This document shows, piece by piece, positions 28,689 through 37,111 of a DNA stretch of 64,000 nucleotides. The notes under the pieces are model-generated. The model saw only the letters and a list, made by a program, of their open reading frames with translations, was not told the origin of the DNA and ran no database searches. A program made the position numbers and the translations under genes. Location: positions 3,186,001 to 3,250,000 of the forward strand of contig NZ_CP029551.1 in the NCBI RefSeq assembly GCF_003173735.1, in the 5' to 3' direction. The stretch is from Methylobacterium radiodurans (lineage in GTDB: Bacteria; Pseudomonadota; Alphaproteobacteria; Rhizobiales; Beijerinckiaceae). Numbering within the stretch: position 1 is the first letter of the stretch; each line of letters starts with the position of its first letter.

Positions 28689-29048
28689 TCAGGCCGGCGA
28701 GAGCCAGAGAACCCCGCCGACGATCGCTGCTGCGGCGACGATGAAGGCGATGAAGGCGGGCATCACCCAGCCGCGGCGCCCGTGCGGGTCGGCCGATTCC
28801 CGCACCCGGGGCGTGGCGGCCTCGGTCGCGCGCGCCGCGGCGATCCGGTCGGGGCCCGGCGGGCGGCCCGCGGCCTCGTCGTCGGTGCCGAGCTGCGAGA
28901 GGCCCGGGTCGTAGTGCGGGATCTTGTCGCCGCTGCGGCCCGAATCGATGTCGCCCTTCAGCATCGCGGTGGTCGGGTGCTTCGCGTCGGGCGGCGTGTC
29001 GACCTTGAGGTTGGCGGGCGGCGGCGGATCTTCCGAGCGGAACACCAT
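28689..29048 (-). CDS. Small C-terminally anchored membrane protein, unknown
   Basis: 119-aa protein not recognised as a named family. Residues 1-90 are proline-, aspartate- and glycine-rich and likely disordered (EDPPPPANLKVDTPPD near the start); residues 93-116 form one hydrophobic helix (MPAFIAFIVAAAAIVGGVLWL) at the very C-terminus. The ATG at 29048 has GGGGAGA 5-10 bases upstream. The topology suggests a tail-anchored inner-membrane protein. No operon partner. Confidence 0.7.
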   Translation of the reverse strand: MVFRSEDPPPPANLKVDTPPDAKHPTTAMLKGDIDSGRSGDKIPHYDPGLSQLGTDDEAAGRPPGPDRIAAARATEAATPRVRESADPHGRRGWVMPAFIAFIVAAAAIVGGVLWLSPA

Positions 29049-29169
29049 GATTGTCTCCCCGACCCGCCGCGCGGGTCCGGACCCGACGCGGCGCTCAGCC
29101 GGGCAATGCCGCAGGCCGCGCGCTTGTTTCCGCGCGCTCCGCTTCACGGGCCGGGCGGTCGAGCCGACC

Positions 29170-29886
29170 TCAAGGCAGGGAGGCCAGGGCGCGGCGCGCG
29201 CTCGCCCGCTCGGCCGCCTCCTCCCCGCACTTGGCCGCGTGGCTCGCCCGGTTGACGACCTGCAGGTTCGGCAGGCCCCAGAAGCCGAGGAGTTCCGGCC
29301 AGGGCAGCGTCCGGTGCTCGCGCCAGACCCGGTAGAGGGGCACCCGGTGATCGACCTCGGCTGTGCGCAGCAGGCGCTTGGCGGAGGCCGCGCAGCGGTG
29401 GCGCTGGCGGGCCTTGAGCAGTTTCACCTGATCGCTCGGCGCCACCCAGAGCTTCCAGGCCGCGACGCAGGCGGCGTGCCAGCGGGCGTTGCGGTTGGGG
29501 GTGCCCGTCCCCCAGAGGTCGCGGTGCCAGCCGAAGCGGTAGACCGGCTGGCCGCAGACGCAGCAGGCGCCGGGACCCCGGGCGTGCTCCGCCTCGCGGA
29601 AAGGCGCTGGCGGCATCCGGAAGCCGGCGGCGGCCTCGGGGCCCGCCCGCCAGACCCAGCCCTCGGGCGTGCCCGATCGCGCGGCCAGCGCCCGAGCCAG
29701 CCTGTCGGCGCGCAGCACGTGGGCGCGCCAGTAGCTCTCGACGGCGAGCCGCGGCGTCGGTGGGGTCAGCGGGCGCGCCAGGGCGTGCCGCAGCACCGGC
29801 GCCGGAAAGACTGCCGGCAGGGCCCGTTCCAGCCGGGCCCGCGCCTTGACGTTGCGCGCCGCGCGCCACTCGGATGCCGCACTCAT
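29170..29886 (-). CDS. HNH endonuclease-like protein
   Basis: 238-aa protein with a C-terminal HNH-like core: VDHRVPLYRVW supplies the metal and catalytic histidines, NLQVVNRASH the Asn/His pair, followed by AAKCGEEAAER. A CCVCG pair with a downstream ARWHAACVAAW segment (about residues 107-150) looks like a zinc finger. The N-terminal 90 residues are arginine/alanine-rich. It could cut DNA or be a stand-alone accessory nuclease; no restriction, toxin or phage genes flank it. Confidence 0.7.
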   Translation of the reverse strand: MSAASEWRAARNVKARARLERALPAVFPAPVLRHALARPLTPPTPRLAVESYWRAHVLRADRLARALAARSGTPEGWVWRAGPEAAAGFRMPPAPFREAEHARGPGACCVCGQPVYRFGWHRDLWGTGTPNRNARWHAACVAAWKLWVAPSDQVKLLKARQRHRCAASAKRLLRTAEVDHRVPLYRVWREHRTLPWPELLGFWGLPNLQVVNRASHAAKCGEEAAERASARRALASLP

Positions 29887-30087
29887 CGACCCATGCCCGC
29901 AACCCGCACCGTCCGCTCCCCGCGCCGCTATCGCATCGCGCGCGGGCGCTGGCTGTAGCCGCGGTGCCGCGCTCTGCGCGCAAGCCCCGGCGGGCGGCGC
30001 CAGCCATGTCCTGGGGCGGGTTGCCCCGCGGCTTCGGGCGTTTACCCAAGCTGTGCCGTGAAATCCGCAGCAGACCGAGGAGTTCGG

Positions 30088-30273
30088 ATGACCCTGGACG
30101 CGCAGCACGACCGCACAGCCCTGCCGCCCGCCCCCGCACCGACCGACCCGATAGACCAGACCACGGATCAGGCTCCCCAGGGCCGCATCGAGGAGGCGGC
30201 GGACCGACCCGAGGCCGAGCCCGTCACGACGCCCACCAACGCCTTCGAGGGGTTCGGCTCCTTCCCCGGCTAG
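30088..30273 (+). CDS. Small disordered hypothetical protein
   Basis: 61-aa acidic, proline- and threonine-rich protein of no recognised family (APTDPIDQTTDQAPQGRIEE is typical). Start chosen at the ATG with CGAGGAG 6 bases upstream. Composition suggests intrinsic disorder. It converges on the secreted-protein gene at 30320 with a shared hairpin between them. Confidence 0.55.
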   Translation: MTLDAQHDRTALPPAPAPTDPIDQTTDQAPQGRIEEAADRPEAEPVTTPTNAFEGFGSFPG

Positions 30274-30285
30274 CACGGACCGGAA

Positions 30286-30313
30286 CCGGCGGCGGTCGCG
30301 AGACCGTCGCCGG
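30286..30313. terminator. Hairpin between convergent genes
   Basis: CCGGCGGCGGTC and GACCGTCGCCGG pair over 12 positions (one G-U type mismatch) round a GCGA loop, between the stops of the small plus-strand gene and the minus-strand secreted-protein gene. No long T-tract. Confidence 0.5.
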
Positions 30314-30319
30314 CAGCTC

Positions 30320-31084
30320 TCAATCGGGCAAGAAGATCTGCCGGTGATAGGCCGGCACGGACGCGACGGCGACGACCTGCGCGCCGTCGTCGAGCAGGCC
30401 CGAGAAGACGGGCCCGCTCGCGCCGAACGCGACTGTGCTGCCGGACGGGCCGGCCGGGCCCGCGTGGACGATCTCGGAGACCTGCTCCGCCTTGTAGACG
30501 CGGTGGAAGTCGGGCTTGGCCACCGTGTACACCTTCGGCTCGACGCGGCTGCGCGTGCCGAGGCCGCGCGCGTAGCGCGCGGCGAGGCGGAGCCTGTCGC
30601 CGTCGTCGGTCGCGAAGTCCCAGGATTCCTCAACCTGCGTGGCGCCGCCCTCGTCCGCGCGGGACGTCTTGCTCATCGTGACCCGCGCCGGCCTGTACAC
30701 GCCGTAGGCCCCGGGCGCGCCCTGCGCCGGCGCGATCAGGCCGCCCACCACCATGAAGCCGGCGGCGCCGCGATCGTTCTTCGCCGAGGTTCCCCAGACC
30801 GCGTACTTGTCTGGATAGGGGGCGGCCTCCCCCTCCGCGTCACTCTGGGCGAAACCCTCGATCAGGATCAGGACGAGGTTGGCGTCCTTGGTGGCGCCGG
30901 ATCCCGGCACGGCGGTCCAGCCCGCGGGAAGGGCCTTGGCCACCTTGTCCGGATCCGTCCTGATGAACAGGACGGTCCGCGCCTCGGTCGTCGAGAGACT
31001 GAGTCGATCCGCCTGGGCGGCGGCCACGGGCTGAAGCACGATCGCGGCGGCGATCGCGGAACGCTGAAGGCAAGCCCAATTCAT
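30320..31084 (-). CDS. Secreted hypothetical protein
   Basis: 254-aa protein with a signal peptide (MNWACLQRSAIAAAIVLQ, cleavage near AQA at about 25). The mature part is a mixed alpha/beta domain starting ARTVLFIRTDPDKVAKALP and LPAGWTAV, with no motif I can assign. The pattern of 'xxx cannot exceed' strands faintly recalls the acetoacetate-decarboxylase-like fold, but I would not name it so. The ATG has GGGAGGT upstream. No operon partners. Confidence 0.65.
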   Translation of the reverse strand: MNWACLQRSAIAAAIVLQPVAAAQADRLSLSTTEARTVLFIRTDPDKVAKALPAGWTAVPGSGATKDANLVLILIEGFAQSDAEGEAAPYPDKYAVWGTSAKNDRGAAGFMVVGGLIAPAQGAPGAYGVYRPARVTMSKTSRADEGGATQVEESWDFATDDGDRLRLAARYARGLGTRSRVEPKVYTVAKPDFHRVYKAEQVSEIVHAGPAGPSGSTVAFGASGPVFSGLLDDGAQVVAVASVPAYHRQIFLPD

Positions 31085-31687
31085 CGAGACCTCCCTCGTG
31101 CGGCGCCGGCGGATCTCGGCGCAACGCCCGCCCTGCCTCCGCGCCGGACGGCAAATCCCCCCAGGCTGAACAGTCTTGCCACAATCATCCGCCCTGGCAA
31201 GCGCGCCAGGTACTGTGCTCGCCTTCGATAACCAAGTCCCGTTCGCCGTCGAATGCAGTGCACGCGGCGCTCGTGCCGGAACCGCAAAGGGCCCGCGTGC
31301 CCGAACCTCCGGCGGCGTGGCCCCTGCCGGCGCCGCGCCCGGGCGAGACGGGCCATGGCATTTGATCCGGCGGAAAGTCGAAATCGCCTATTCACCGCCG
31401 GGGCACACGATCACCCCTTTCTAGCTTTTGAGCTTGGCAGCCAGATACAAATATATTACCAATCCTAACACACAACAAAACGTACGCGGTCGTACAAAAT
31501 CAGTTTTTGTACTCTGATATACCGGACATCCTTCTCACTTCCGGCCTCCGGCCGTCCATCAATTCCGTGTTCGACGCGGCGCCGCCCTGGGCGGCTCCGC
31601 CCGAAACGCCGTGCGCGCCCCGTGCACGGCGACGCCGGCCCCTCACGGCCAGGCATCCTCTAGGCAGAGAAAGAGACACCTCGAACG
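31085..31687. other. 600-bp intergenic region with AT-rich island
   Basis: No gene with a credible start and composition is seen. Positions about 31421-31530 are sharply AT-rich against a very GC-rich background, containing ATACAAATATATTACC and an inverted repeat at 31492-31512. The rest is GC-rich and featureless. It probably carries the promoter and control sites of the beta-helix gene. Confidence 0.6.
31492..31512. promoter_or_regulatory. Perfect inverted repeat in AT island
   Basis: GTACAAAA-TCAGT-TTTTGTAC is a perfect 8-bp inverted repeat with 5-base spacer, followed by CTCTGATATACC, a possible -10 region. It could be a regulator operator upstream of the beta-helix gene; as RNA it would be only a weak hairpin. 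Confidence 0.4.
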
Positions 31688-32917
31688 ATGCGGTTCACAG
31701 GTCACAACGACAGCCACGCCCTCGACGATTTCTGGACCCGCGTCGAGCGGGACTGGCACTTCAACGGATCCGACAGGGCGGACCCCGCCGCCTCACCGGA
31801 CGCCTCACCGGCGACGAGCCCGGCCATGGCCCAGGGCCCGGCCCCGCAGACGACCCCGCAACCGGACACGATGGAGAGCCAGCCCATGGCCGGAACCGAG
31901 CCCGCCGTCCCGACGCCCGCGGCACCGGACACGGACGCCGTCGCCCTTCTGACCGGTGTGGACACCGCCGCGAGCGCGGTTACGGCCACGCTCACCCGGC
32001 ACGACGGCACGATTCAGGCCCAGAGCGGCGACGTGATCGAGAACCTCGACATCTACGCCGACGGGGCGGGCATCGAACTCGACGGCGACGCGAACGTCAC
32101 CATCCGCAACGTCCGCATCCACTACAACGGGGCCGACCAGGGCGGCACCGGTATCGAGGCGATCGGCGCGCAGAACCTCACGGTCGACGGCGTCGAGATC
32201 ATCAATGCGGGGGCGCCGGCCTCCGGGCCCAACAGCGATCCGGAGCAGTACGGCATCGGGCTGTTCGAGACGCCCGGGGCGGCGGTCAGCCACGTCACGG
32301 TGCGCGACGCCTCGACGGGCGTCTACCTCCAGGACTCGCCGAACGCGACGCTCCAGGGGATCGAGGGCTACAACATGCGCGGCCCCTATCCGCGCGGGCA
32401 GCTGGTGCAGTTCAACCGCTCGGATAACAGCAGCCTGACCGACTTCTACAGCTACAACGATCTGGCGACCTCCTGGACGGAGGATAACGTCAACATCGGC
32501 AGCAACAACGTCACGGTCGCCAACGGCCTGATCGACGGCAACAACTCGCCCTCCGGCGTCGGCGTGATCATCGAGGGCGGCACCGGCGTCCAGGTGAGCA
32601 ACGTCGACACCGTGCGCATGGGGGACGGCGCCTTCTCGGATTACGGCAGCGGCAACACCTTCGACGACGTGCGCGCGTTCGACAACTTCGCGGACAGCCA
32701 AGCCGGTCGCGGCACGCCGATGTCGGGCTCGCTGATCTTCATGCTGGCCGCCGACTCGACCGTCACCAACGCCGCCTACCAGAACGCGGCCGCGCCCGGG
32801 AACGTCGTCTACGGCGGCGGCATCCAGGACGAGGCCTTCGGCGGCACCTTCCAGGTGAGCGAGATCACCGGCGAGACGCCGATGGCCGCCTACCACAACA
32901 CCTTCGCCTGGAGCTGA
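31688..32917 (+). CDS. Right-handed parallel beta-helix protein
   Basis: 409-aa protein. Residues 1-85 are a proline/alanine-rich linker with no signal peptide; residues 95-400 are beta-helix coils with repeated patterns such as NVTIRNVRIHYNGAD, NLTVDGVEIINAG and NVTVANGLIDGNN, the pectate-lyase-like solenoid. Such folds occur in polysaccharide lyases, hydrolases and tail-spike-like proteins; no catalytic signature is clear here. The lack of a Sec signal suggests either cytoplasmic location or non-Sec export. AT-rich control region upstream. Confidence 0.78.
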   Translation: MRFTGHNDSHALDDFWTRVERDWHFNGSDRADPAASPDASPATSPAMAQGPAPQTTPQPDTMESQPMAGTEPAVPTPAAPDTDAVALLTGVDTAASAVTATLTRHDGTIQAQSGDVIENLDIYADGAGIELDGDANVTIRNVRIHYNGADQGGTGIEAIGAQNLTVDGVEIINAGAPASGPNSDPEQYGIGLFETPGAAVSHVTVRDASTGVYLQDSPNATLQGIEGYNMRGPYPRGQLVQFNRSDNSSLTDFYSYNDLATSWTEDNVNIGSNNVTVANGLIDGNNSPSGVGVIIEGGTGVQVSNVDTVRMGDGAFSDYGSGNTFDDVRAFDNFADSQAGRGTPMSGSLIFMLAADSTVTNAAYQNAAAPGNVVYGGGIQDEAFGGTFQVSEITGETPMAAYHNTFAWS

Positions 32918-32940
32918 CAGGCTCCGCACTCTAGGGCGGC

Positions 32941-32956
32941 CGCCGGAGACCCGGCG
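32941..32956. terminator. Short hairpin between convergent genes
   Basis: CGCCGG-AGAC-CCGGCG, a 6-bp GC stem between the beta-helix gene and the convergent small gene; weak evidence, no T-tract. Confidence 0.3.
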
Positions 32957-32989
32957 ACCGTCAATCGGCTGTGCCCGGCGATACTTGGC

Positions 32990-33271
32990 TCAGCCGACGA
33001 GGTCGGCCTGCTCCTCGATCAGCGCTTCGAGCGCCTGCGCGAGGGCGCGGTTGAGCACGGCGGCGCGCCGCTCGTGCTGCAGGATGCGCCGGGCGGCGGT
33101 GCGGGCGGTGGCCGCCCGCATCGCGCCGTGGGGCGCCCCGTCCCGCAGGGCAGCCCAGGCCAGGGCGCGGAGCTGGTTGGCGTGCGCGACGGCCTTGGCG
33201 CGGCGCTCGCGCGGCGTCGTCTCGCTCTGGATCGGCTCGCGCGAGGACCCGCGCCATTCAACGACAGACAT
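32990..33271 (-). CDS. Small helical hypothetical protein
   Basis: 93-aa basic, alanine- and arginine-rich protein predicted to be nearly all helix (AVAHANQLRALAWAALRDGA; a C-terminal ALAQALEALIEEQADLVG helix). No family recognised. The ATG at 33271 has GGAGG 9 bases upstream. The N-terminal MSVVEWRGSSREP is polar. Stand-alone gene next to a LysR regulator. Confidence 0.6.
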   Translation of the reverse strand: MSVVEWRGSSREPIQSETTPRERRAKAVAHANQLRALAWAALRDGAPHGAMRAATARTAARRILQHERRAAVLNRALAQALEALIEEQADLVG

Positions 33272-33402
33272 GGGAGCTTGCCTCCATCGCCCGGCGATTC
33301 GGCGTTCGTCGCGATACTGCAACGCTTTTCGCACTGTGGCAAGAATACGGCACGCAAGAATTGTCTTTCGTGCCGCCTCCACGTTGAGGCCGCAATCCGG
33401 CC

Positions 33403-34311
33403 TCAATCGGGCAGCGCAGCGAGGTGGCGGAGCAGCAAGCTCGCCGCCGGCGTGAGGGGCCCCGGCCGGGTCACGATCTGCAGCGTGCGCAGCGCCCAGG
33501 GGTCGGAGAGCGGCACGGCCACGAGGTCCGTGGCGCCGCCGAACAGGCCGAAGACGCCCTGCGGCACCACGCCGAGGCCCATATCGGCCTGAACCATCCG
33601 GCAGACCGCGTCGAAGCCCGGCACGTGCACGCGTAGGCGCAAGGGGCGGCCGGCGCTCAGCGCCTCCGCCTGGACGCTGCCATGGATGGAACTCTCGGCG
33701 TGCAGGCCGACGAAGTCGTGGTCGAGGGTCTCGGCGAAGGCGAGGATATCCCGTCCGGCCAGGGGGTGATCGCGGCGCATCACCACGACGAGCCGGTCGC
33801 GGCGGTAGAGGGTGCGGTCGAGTCCCGCGGCCGGGACGCTGCCGGCACAGATGCCGATCTCGGCCGCCCCTTCGGCCACGCCCTGCACGACCCCGCCGCT
33901 CGGCCGCTCCTCCAGGTCGATCTTGATCGCGCCCTGGCTCGCCAGGAAGGCGCGCAGGTCCTCGGGCAGGAACTGCACGATGGCCGAGAGGTTGGCGAGC
34001 ATCCGCACGATGCCCCGAACGCCCTTGGCGTGCTCGGCGAGTTCGAGGGCGATCTGCTCGGCGTTGCGCAGCATGCGCCGAGCGTGGTGCAGCAGCGTCT
34101 CGCCCGCGGGCGTCGCCGTCATGCCCCGCGCGCCGCGCTCGAGGAGCTGGACGCCGAGCGCCTGCTCCAGCTCGACCAGCCGCTTGCTGACGGCGGAGGG
34201 CGCGGTCGCGGCGTGCCGGGCGGCACGGGTCAAGCTGCCCTCCTCACACACGGCCACGAACAGGCGCAGCGTCGTCAGGTCGAGCCGCCGCAGGGTGGCA
34301 GGCGCCAGCAT
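33403..34311 (-). CDS. LysR family transcriptional regulator
   Basis: 302-aa LTTR. The N-terminal winged HTH (about 10-68) has LRLFVAVCEEGSLTRAARHA and SAVSKRLVELEQALGVQLLE; the periplasmic-binding-protein-like effector domain follows (about 95-300). The ATG at 34311 starts ten residues before the HTH. LTTRs usually regulate a divergent neighbour; the divergent gene here is a PAS-HTH protein 312 bp away. Effector unknown. Confidence 0.9.
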   Translation of the reverse strand: MLAPATLRRLDLTTLRLFVAVCEEGSLTRAARHAATAPSAVSKRLVELEQALGVQLLERGARGMTATPAGETLLHHARRMLRNAEQIALELAEHAKGVRGIVRMLANLSAIVQFLPEDLRAFLASQGAIKIDLEERPSGGVVQGVAEGAAEIGICAGSVPAAGLDRTLYRRDRLVVVMRRDHPLAGRDILAFAETLDHDFVGLHAESSIHGSVQAEALSAGRPLRLRVHVPGFDAVCRMVQADMGLGVVPQGVFGLFGGATDLVAVPLSDPWALRTLQIVTRPGPLTPAASLLLRHLAALPD

Positions 34312-34623
34312 CGTGCAGGATCCCGGATCGCGGGCGCGCCCGCACGGCTCTCCCCTACCGCGGCGCGGCGGCGCGTCCCAGGTCCTGCCGCACGGACCGC
34401 CGCAGGCCGGGCGCGGGATGTCACGCGGCCGCGTCACCCGGATCGTGCGAGCTGGCCCGGATCCGGCGCAATCGGCGAGGCGGCGACGCCCACGGGAAAC
34501 AGAGGAGATTTACGGATTTCCCGCACACGAGAGACCGCCTAGGCTCGCGCCCGATCCACGCCCCTCGATCACGCGCGTCCGGCGACCGACACGCATCCCA
34601 AGCCTTTCGACAAGCCTTTCGCC
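34312..34623. other. Divergent intergenic region, nothing specific seen
   Basis: 312 bp between the LysR regulator and the PAS-HTH gene. GC-rich, with only a short tandem CAAGCCTTTCG duplication just before the PAS-HTH start. A T-N11-A type LysR site was not identified with confidence. Confidence 0.4.
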
Positions 34624-35706
34624 ATGCAGCCGGACCGCGCCATCACCCCACAGGAGGACACCCCGGCTGTCCTAGCCGGACTATCACCGGGACAGGTCCT
34701 GCGGATGGTCGAGGGCTTCGGGCTGACGGGCACGTGGTCGTGGAGCTTCGCGACCGGCGCGCATGTCTGGTCGCCGGGCCTGTTCCGGATCCTGGGCCTG
34801 GAACCGGACCGCGCGCGGGCGGAGTACGGGCTCCTGCTCGCACTGGTCCATCCGGACGACCGCGCAGGCGTCACCTCCGCCTCGGAGATGCTGCAGACCG
34901 GCCGGGTGGCGCAAGCCACCTTCCGGGTGGTCCGCCCGGACGGGACCCTGGGCACCGTGATGAGCCGCGGCGAGGTGATCGTGGCGCCGGACGGGCGTCC
35001 GCGCCGCGCTATGGGCGTGCTCATCGACGTGAGCGACCGCGAGGCGCTGGCGCGCGCCAGCGAGGTCGACCGGCGGCGCCGGCGCGCGATCTTCGAGCAG
35101 GTCGGCGCCTTCACCTCGTCGAGCCGGGTCTACCCCTACACCGACTTCTCCGCGGAGTGGCTGGAGCTCGTGGGGCTGCCCAAGGCCGAGCTCCTCGGCG
35201 AGCCGACCCTGCCGGTGCTGAAGGAGGAGCGCGCGCGCTGGCGCGACCACGGCCGCGCGCTCTACCTCTCGAAGCAGGTCGTGCACACGCAGCCGCGCCT
35301 CGTCCTGGCTGGCGGCGCGATCGTGCCCTACCGCTTCGTGATGGTGCCGATGCGCGACACGTCCGGAGCGATCGAGAGCTGGACGAACTACGTCGCGCCC
35401 CTCGCCCTTGCCGGGGGCGGGTCCGTGCTGGCGAGCATGCCCGGGAGCATGACGGCGCCGGTTCAGGAGGGTCTGGATCAGTTCCTCGCGGGCGCGCATC
35501 TGCGGGCCGGCCGCGCCCTGCTCGGCTGGTCGATGCAGCAGCTCGCCGGGGCGAGCGGGCTCTCCTTCTCCACCGTCCGCCGCCTGGAGGACGGGGAGAG
35601 CGGGGCCTCCGGCCGGGCCCGGTCGGCGGCGGCGGCGGCCCTGCGCCGGCACGGCATCGTCTTCACGCTCACGAATGACGGTGCCATCGCGCTGTCCCGG
35701 CGTTGA
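34624..35706 (+). CDS. PAS sensor with C-terminal HTH domain
   Basis: 360-aa one-component-type regulator. An N-terminal PAS fold (about 28-140: GTWSWSFATGAHVWSPGLFR, VHPDDRAGV) is followed by a second PAS-like region (about 155-265) and a C-terminal XRE-type HTH (about 287-350: RAGRALLGWSMQQLAGASGL, STVRRLEDGE). So a sensory module appears fused directly to a DNA-binding domain, without kinase. Ligand unknown. Three small disordered-protein genes follow. Confidence 0.8.
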   Translation: MQPDRAITPQEDTPAVLAGLSPGQVLRMVEGFGLTGTWSWSFATGAHVWSPGLFRILGLEPDRARAEYGLLLALVHPDDRAGVTSASEMLQTGRVAQATFRVVRPDGTLGTVMSRGEVIVAPDGRPRRAMGVLIDVSDREALARASEVDRRRRRAIFEQVGAFTSSSRVYPYTDFSAEWLELVGLPKAELLGEPTLPVLKEERARWRDHGRALYLSKQVVHTQPRLVLAGGAIVPYRFVMVPMRDTSGAIESWTNYVAPLALAGGGSVLASMPGSMTAPVQEGLDQFLAGAHLRAGRALLGWSMQQLAGASGLSFSTVRRLEDGESGASGRARSAAAAALRRHGIVFTLTNDGAIALSRR

Positions 35707-35766
35707 TCCTACGGCCCCATGAGGCCGCGTGAGGCCCCTTGAGGCCGGAGGAGCGGAGGGAGCGGG

Positions 35767-36006
35767 ATGAGCGCGTTGCGGGAGAAGCGGGCGGCGATCG
35801 CCGGGGCGGTCGCGGCGGAGGGCCGAGACGGGGCCGAGACGGAGGCGCGGGTCGCCGCGCTCCTGGCCGGGCGCGCGGAGCCGGAGACGGCGGAGCTGCG
35901 CCATCTCCTCACGGAGTACCGCGACCTCGAAGCCCTGCCCGCCGACGAGGCAGACGTGCGGCTGGCCGAGCAGGGCGAGGTCTTCGCGCGGGAGGACGAC
36001 GCCTGA
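35767..36006 (+). CDS. Small acidic hypothetical protein
   Basis: 79-aa glutamate/alanine-rich, predicted helical protein (LREKRAAIAGAVAAEGRDGA, HLLTEYRDLEALPADEADV). No family recognised. A purine-rich GGAGGAGCGGAGGG lies just before the start. First of three small genes after the PAS-HTH regulator. Confidence 0.55.
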   Translation: MSALREKRAAIAGAVAAEGRDGAETEARVAALLAGRAEPETAELRHLLTEYRDLEALPADEADVRLAEQGEVFAREDDA

Positions 36007-36065
36007 GGCCGGGGACCGCTCGCGCGTCTCGGCCGTTGTCCAGGCAGGACAGTACGGAGACCAGC

Positions 36066-36275
36066 ATGCGCGACGACACCGACGATCAGGCCCGCACGCC
36101 GACGCGGCGCGGGCCCGCAGGGACGCCCGAGGCCGAAGGAGCAGCGGTCACGCCGCGGGATACCGCGACCGGGCAGGTGCGCCCGACCGACGGCCCGATG
36201 GAGCGGGCCGGCACGGAGGCCGAGGCGCGCGAGCGGGGCGAGGCCGGGCCCTTCGAGGGGCGTCGCGAGAGCTAA
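36066..36275 (+). CDS. Small disordered hypothetical protein
   Basis: 69-aa charged protein rich in Arg, Glu, Thr, Pro and Gly (MRDDTDDQARTPTRRGPAG), predicted disordered; GGAGA lies 5 bases before the ATG. Shares composition with its two neighbours. No function known. Confidence 0.5.
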   Translation: MRDDTDDQARTPTRRGPAGTPEAEGAAVTPRDTATGQVRPTDGPMERAGTEAEARERGEAGPFEGRRES

Positions 36276-36292
36276 GCCGGACGGCCGCAGCC

Positions 36293-36508
36293 ATGACCCG
36301 AACCCGCATCACCCGAACCCGCACCGCCGACGCGGACCCGCCCGAGCCCGCCGGACCGCTCCCGGACGGGAGCCCGCGCAGGCGCCGGACCGGCTCTGCC
36401 GAGCCACCGTCCAACGAACCCCTCGGCCCGGACGACCGCCCCGATGTCGGTCTCGCCCAATCCGGCAGCGGCGAGGACGCGATCGTCCGCCGCGAGACCG
36501 AGATCTGA
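36293..36508 (+). CDS. Small disordered hypothetical protein
   Basis: 71-aa protein rich in Arg, Pro, Asp and Thr (MTRTRITRTRTADADPPEP), ending GEDAIVRRETEI. The C-terminal half resembles in composition small stress-associated hydrophilic proteins of Methylobacterium, but no family is recognised. It begins 17 bp after the preceding gene. Weak ribosome site. Confidence 0.4.
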   Translation: MTRTRITRTRTADADPPEPAGPLPDGSPRRRRTGSAEPPSNEPLGPDDRPDVGLAQSGSGEDAIVRRETEI

Positions 36509-36668
36509 GGTTCGGCAGCCGCTTCACTTAGGACTAGCTTCGGGCCGATGCGGGCCGCGGGGGAGACGATTGCCCTCTGCGCCAGCATCGCGCCGACACG
36601 TCCTGGGGACCGCAGGCATCCGGAAAATCCGGAGACGAATCGAGATCTCTCGGTCAAACGGACCTGCC

Positions 36669-36697
36669 TTGTGTGCATGCACACAATGCCCCAATAA
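36669..36697 (+). promoter_or_regulatory. 18-bp perfect palindrome overlapping a possible promoter
   Basis: TTGTGTGCATGCACACAA (36669-36686) is a perfect palindrome in an AT-rich island. Its first six bases (TTGTGT) lie 17 bases from CAATAA (36692-36697), a plausible -35/-10 pair, so a dimeric repressor bound here would block the promoter of the secreted-protein gene at 36780. Confidence 0.45.
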
Positions 36698-36779
36698 CGA
36701 TCATTTTGGTCTGTGAATACGCACGCCCTTCCCAGCGTTGACCTTGATGTAGGCCAACATTGCATGAAAGGGCGTCAAT

Positions 36780-37076
36780 ATGATCGTCAGAGCGGCACTC
36801 GTGGCAGTCTCCGTCCTCGCACTCGGTCCGGGCCTCGCGGTCGCGCAGAGTGGTCGGTGGAGTGGCTACGGCGACAGCCGAGGCATCGTGGCGCCGCCCC
36901 AGACCGTCGAGATCGGGCGGGCGACCGATCCGCGCGATCCGACCGGCATCCTGCGCGGCCAGGGGATCAGCAGCCGCTACGGCGGCATCGGCAACATGGG
37001 CGGCGGCTCCGGCCGGAGCGCCAACACGGGCGTCGGCCTCGGCGGGATCGGCGCCAACCAGGGCGCCCGGTTCTGA
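36780..37076 (+). CDS. Small secreted glycine-rich protein
   Basis: 98-aa protein with a clear signal peptide (MIVRAALVAVSVLALGPG, cleavage near AVAQ at about 23). The mature part is rich in Gly, Arg and Ser (SRYGGIGNMGGGSGRSANTG). AAAGGG precedes the ATG. No family recognised; likely periplasmic or exported. A palindrome-overlapped promoter lies about 90 bp upstream. Confidence 0.65.
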   Translation: MIVRAALVAVSVLALGPGLAVAQSGRWSGYGDSRGIVAPPQTVEIGRATDPRDPTGILRGQGISSRYGGIGNMGGGSGRSANTGVGLGGIGANQGARF

Positions 37077-37086
37077 GCCGGCGGCG

Positions 37087-37111
37087 CAGCGGCTCCGGTC
37101 AGGAGCCGCTG
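37087..37111. terminator. Hairpin between convergent genes
   Basis: CAGCGGCTCC-GGTCA-GGAGCCGCTG, a perfect 10-bp stem, lies between the secreted-protein stop and the convergent hypothetical gene and includes the latter's stop codon. No T-tract. Confidence 0.5.
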
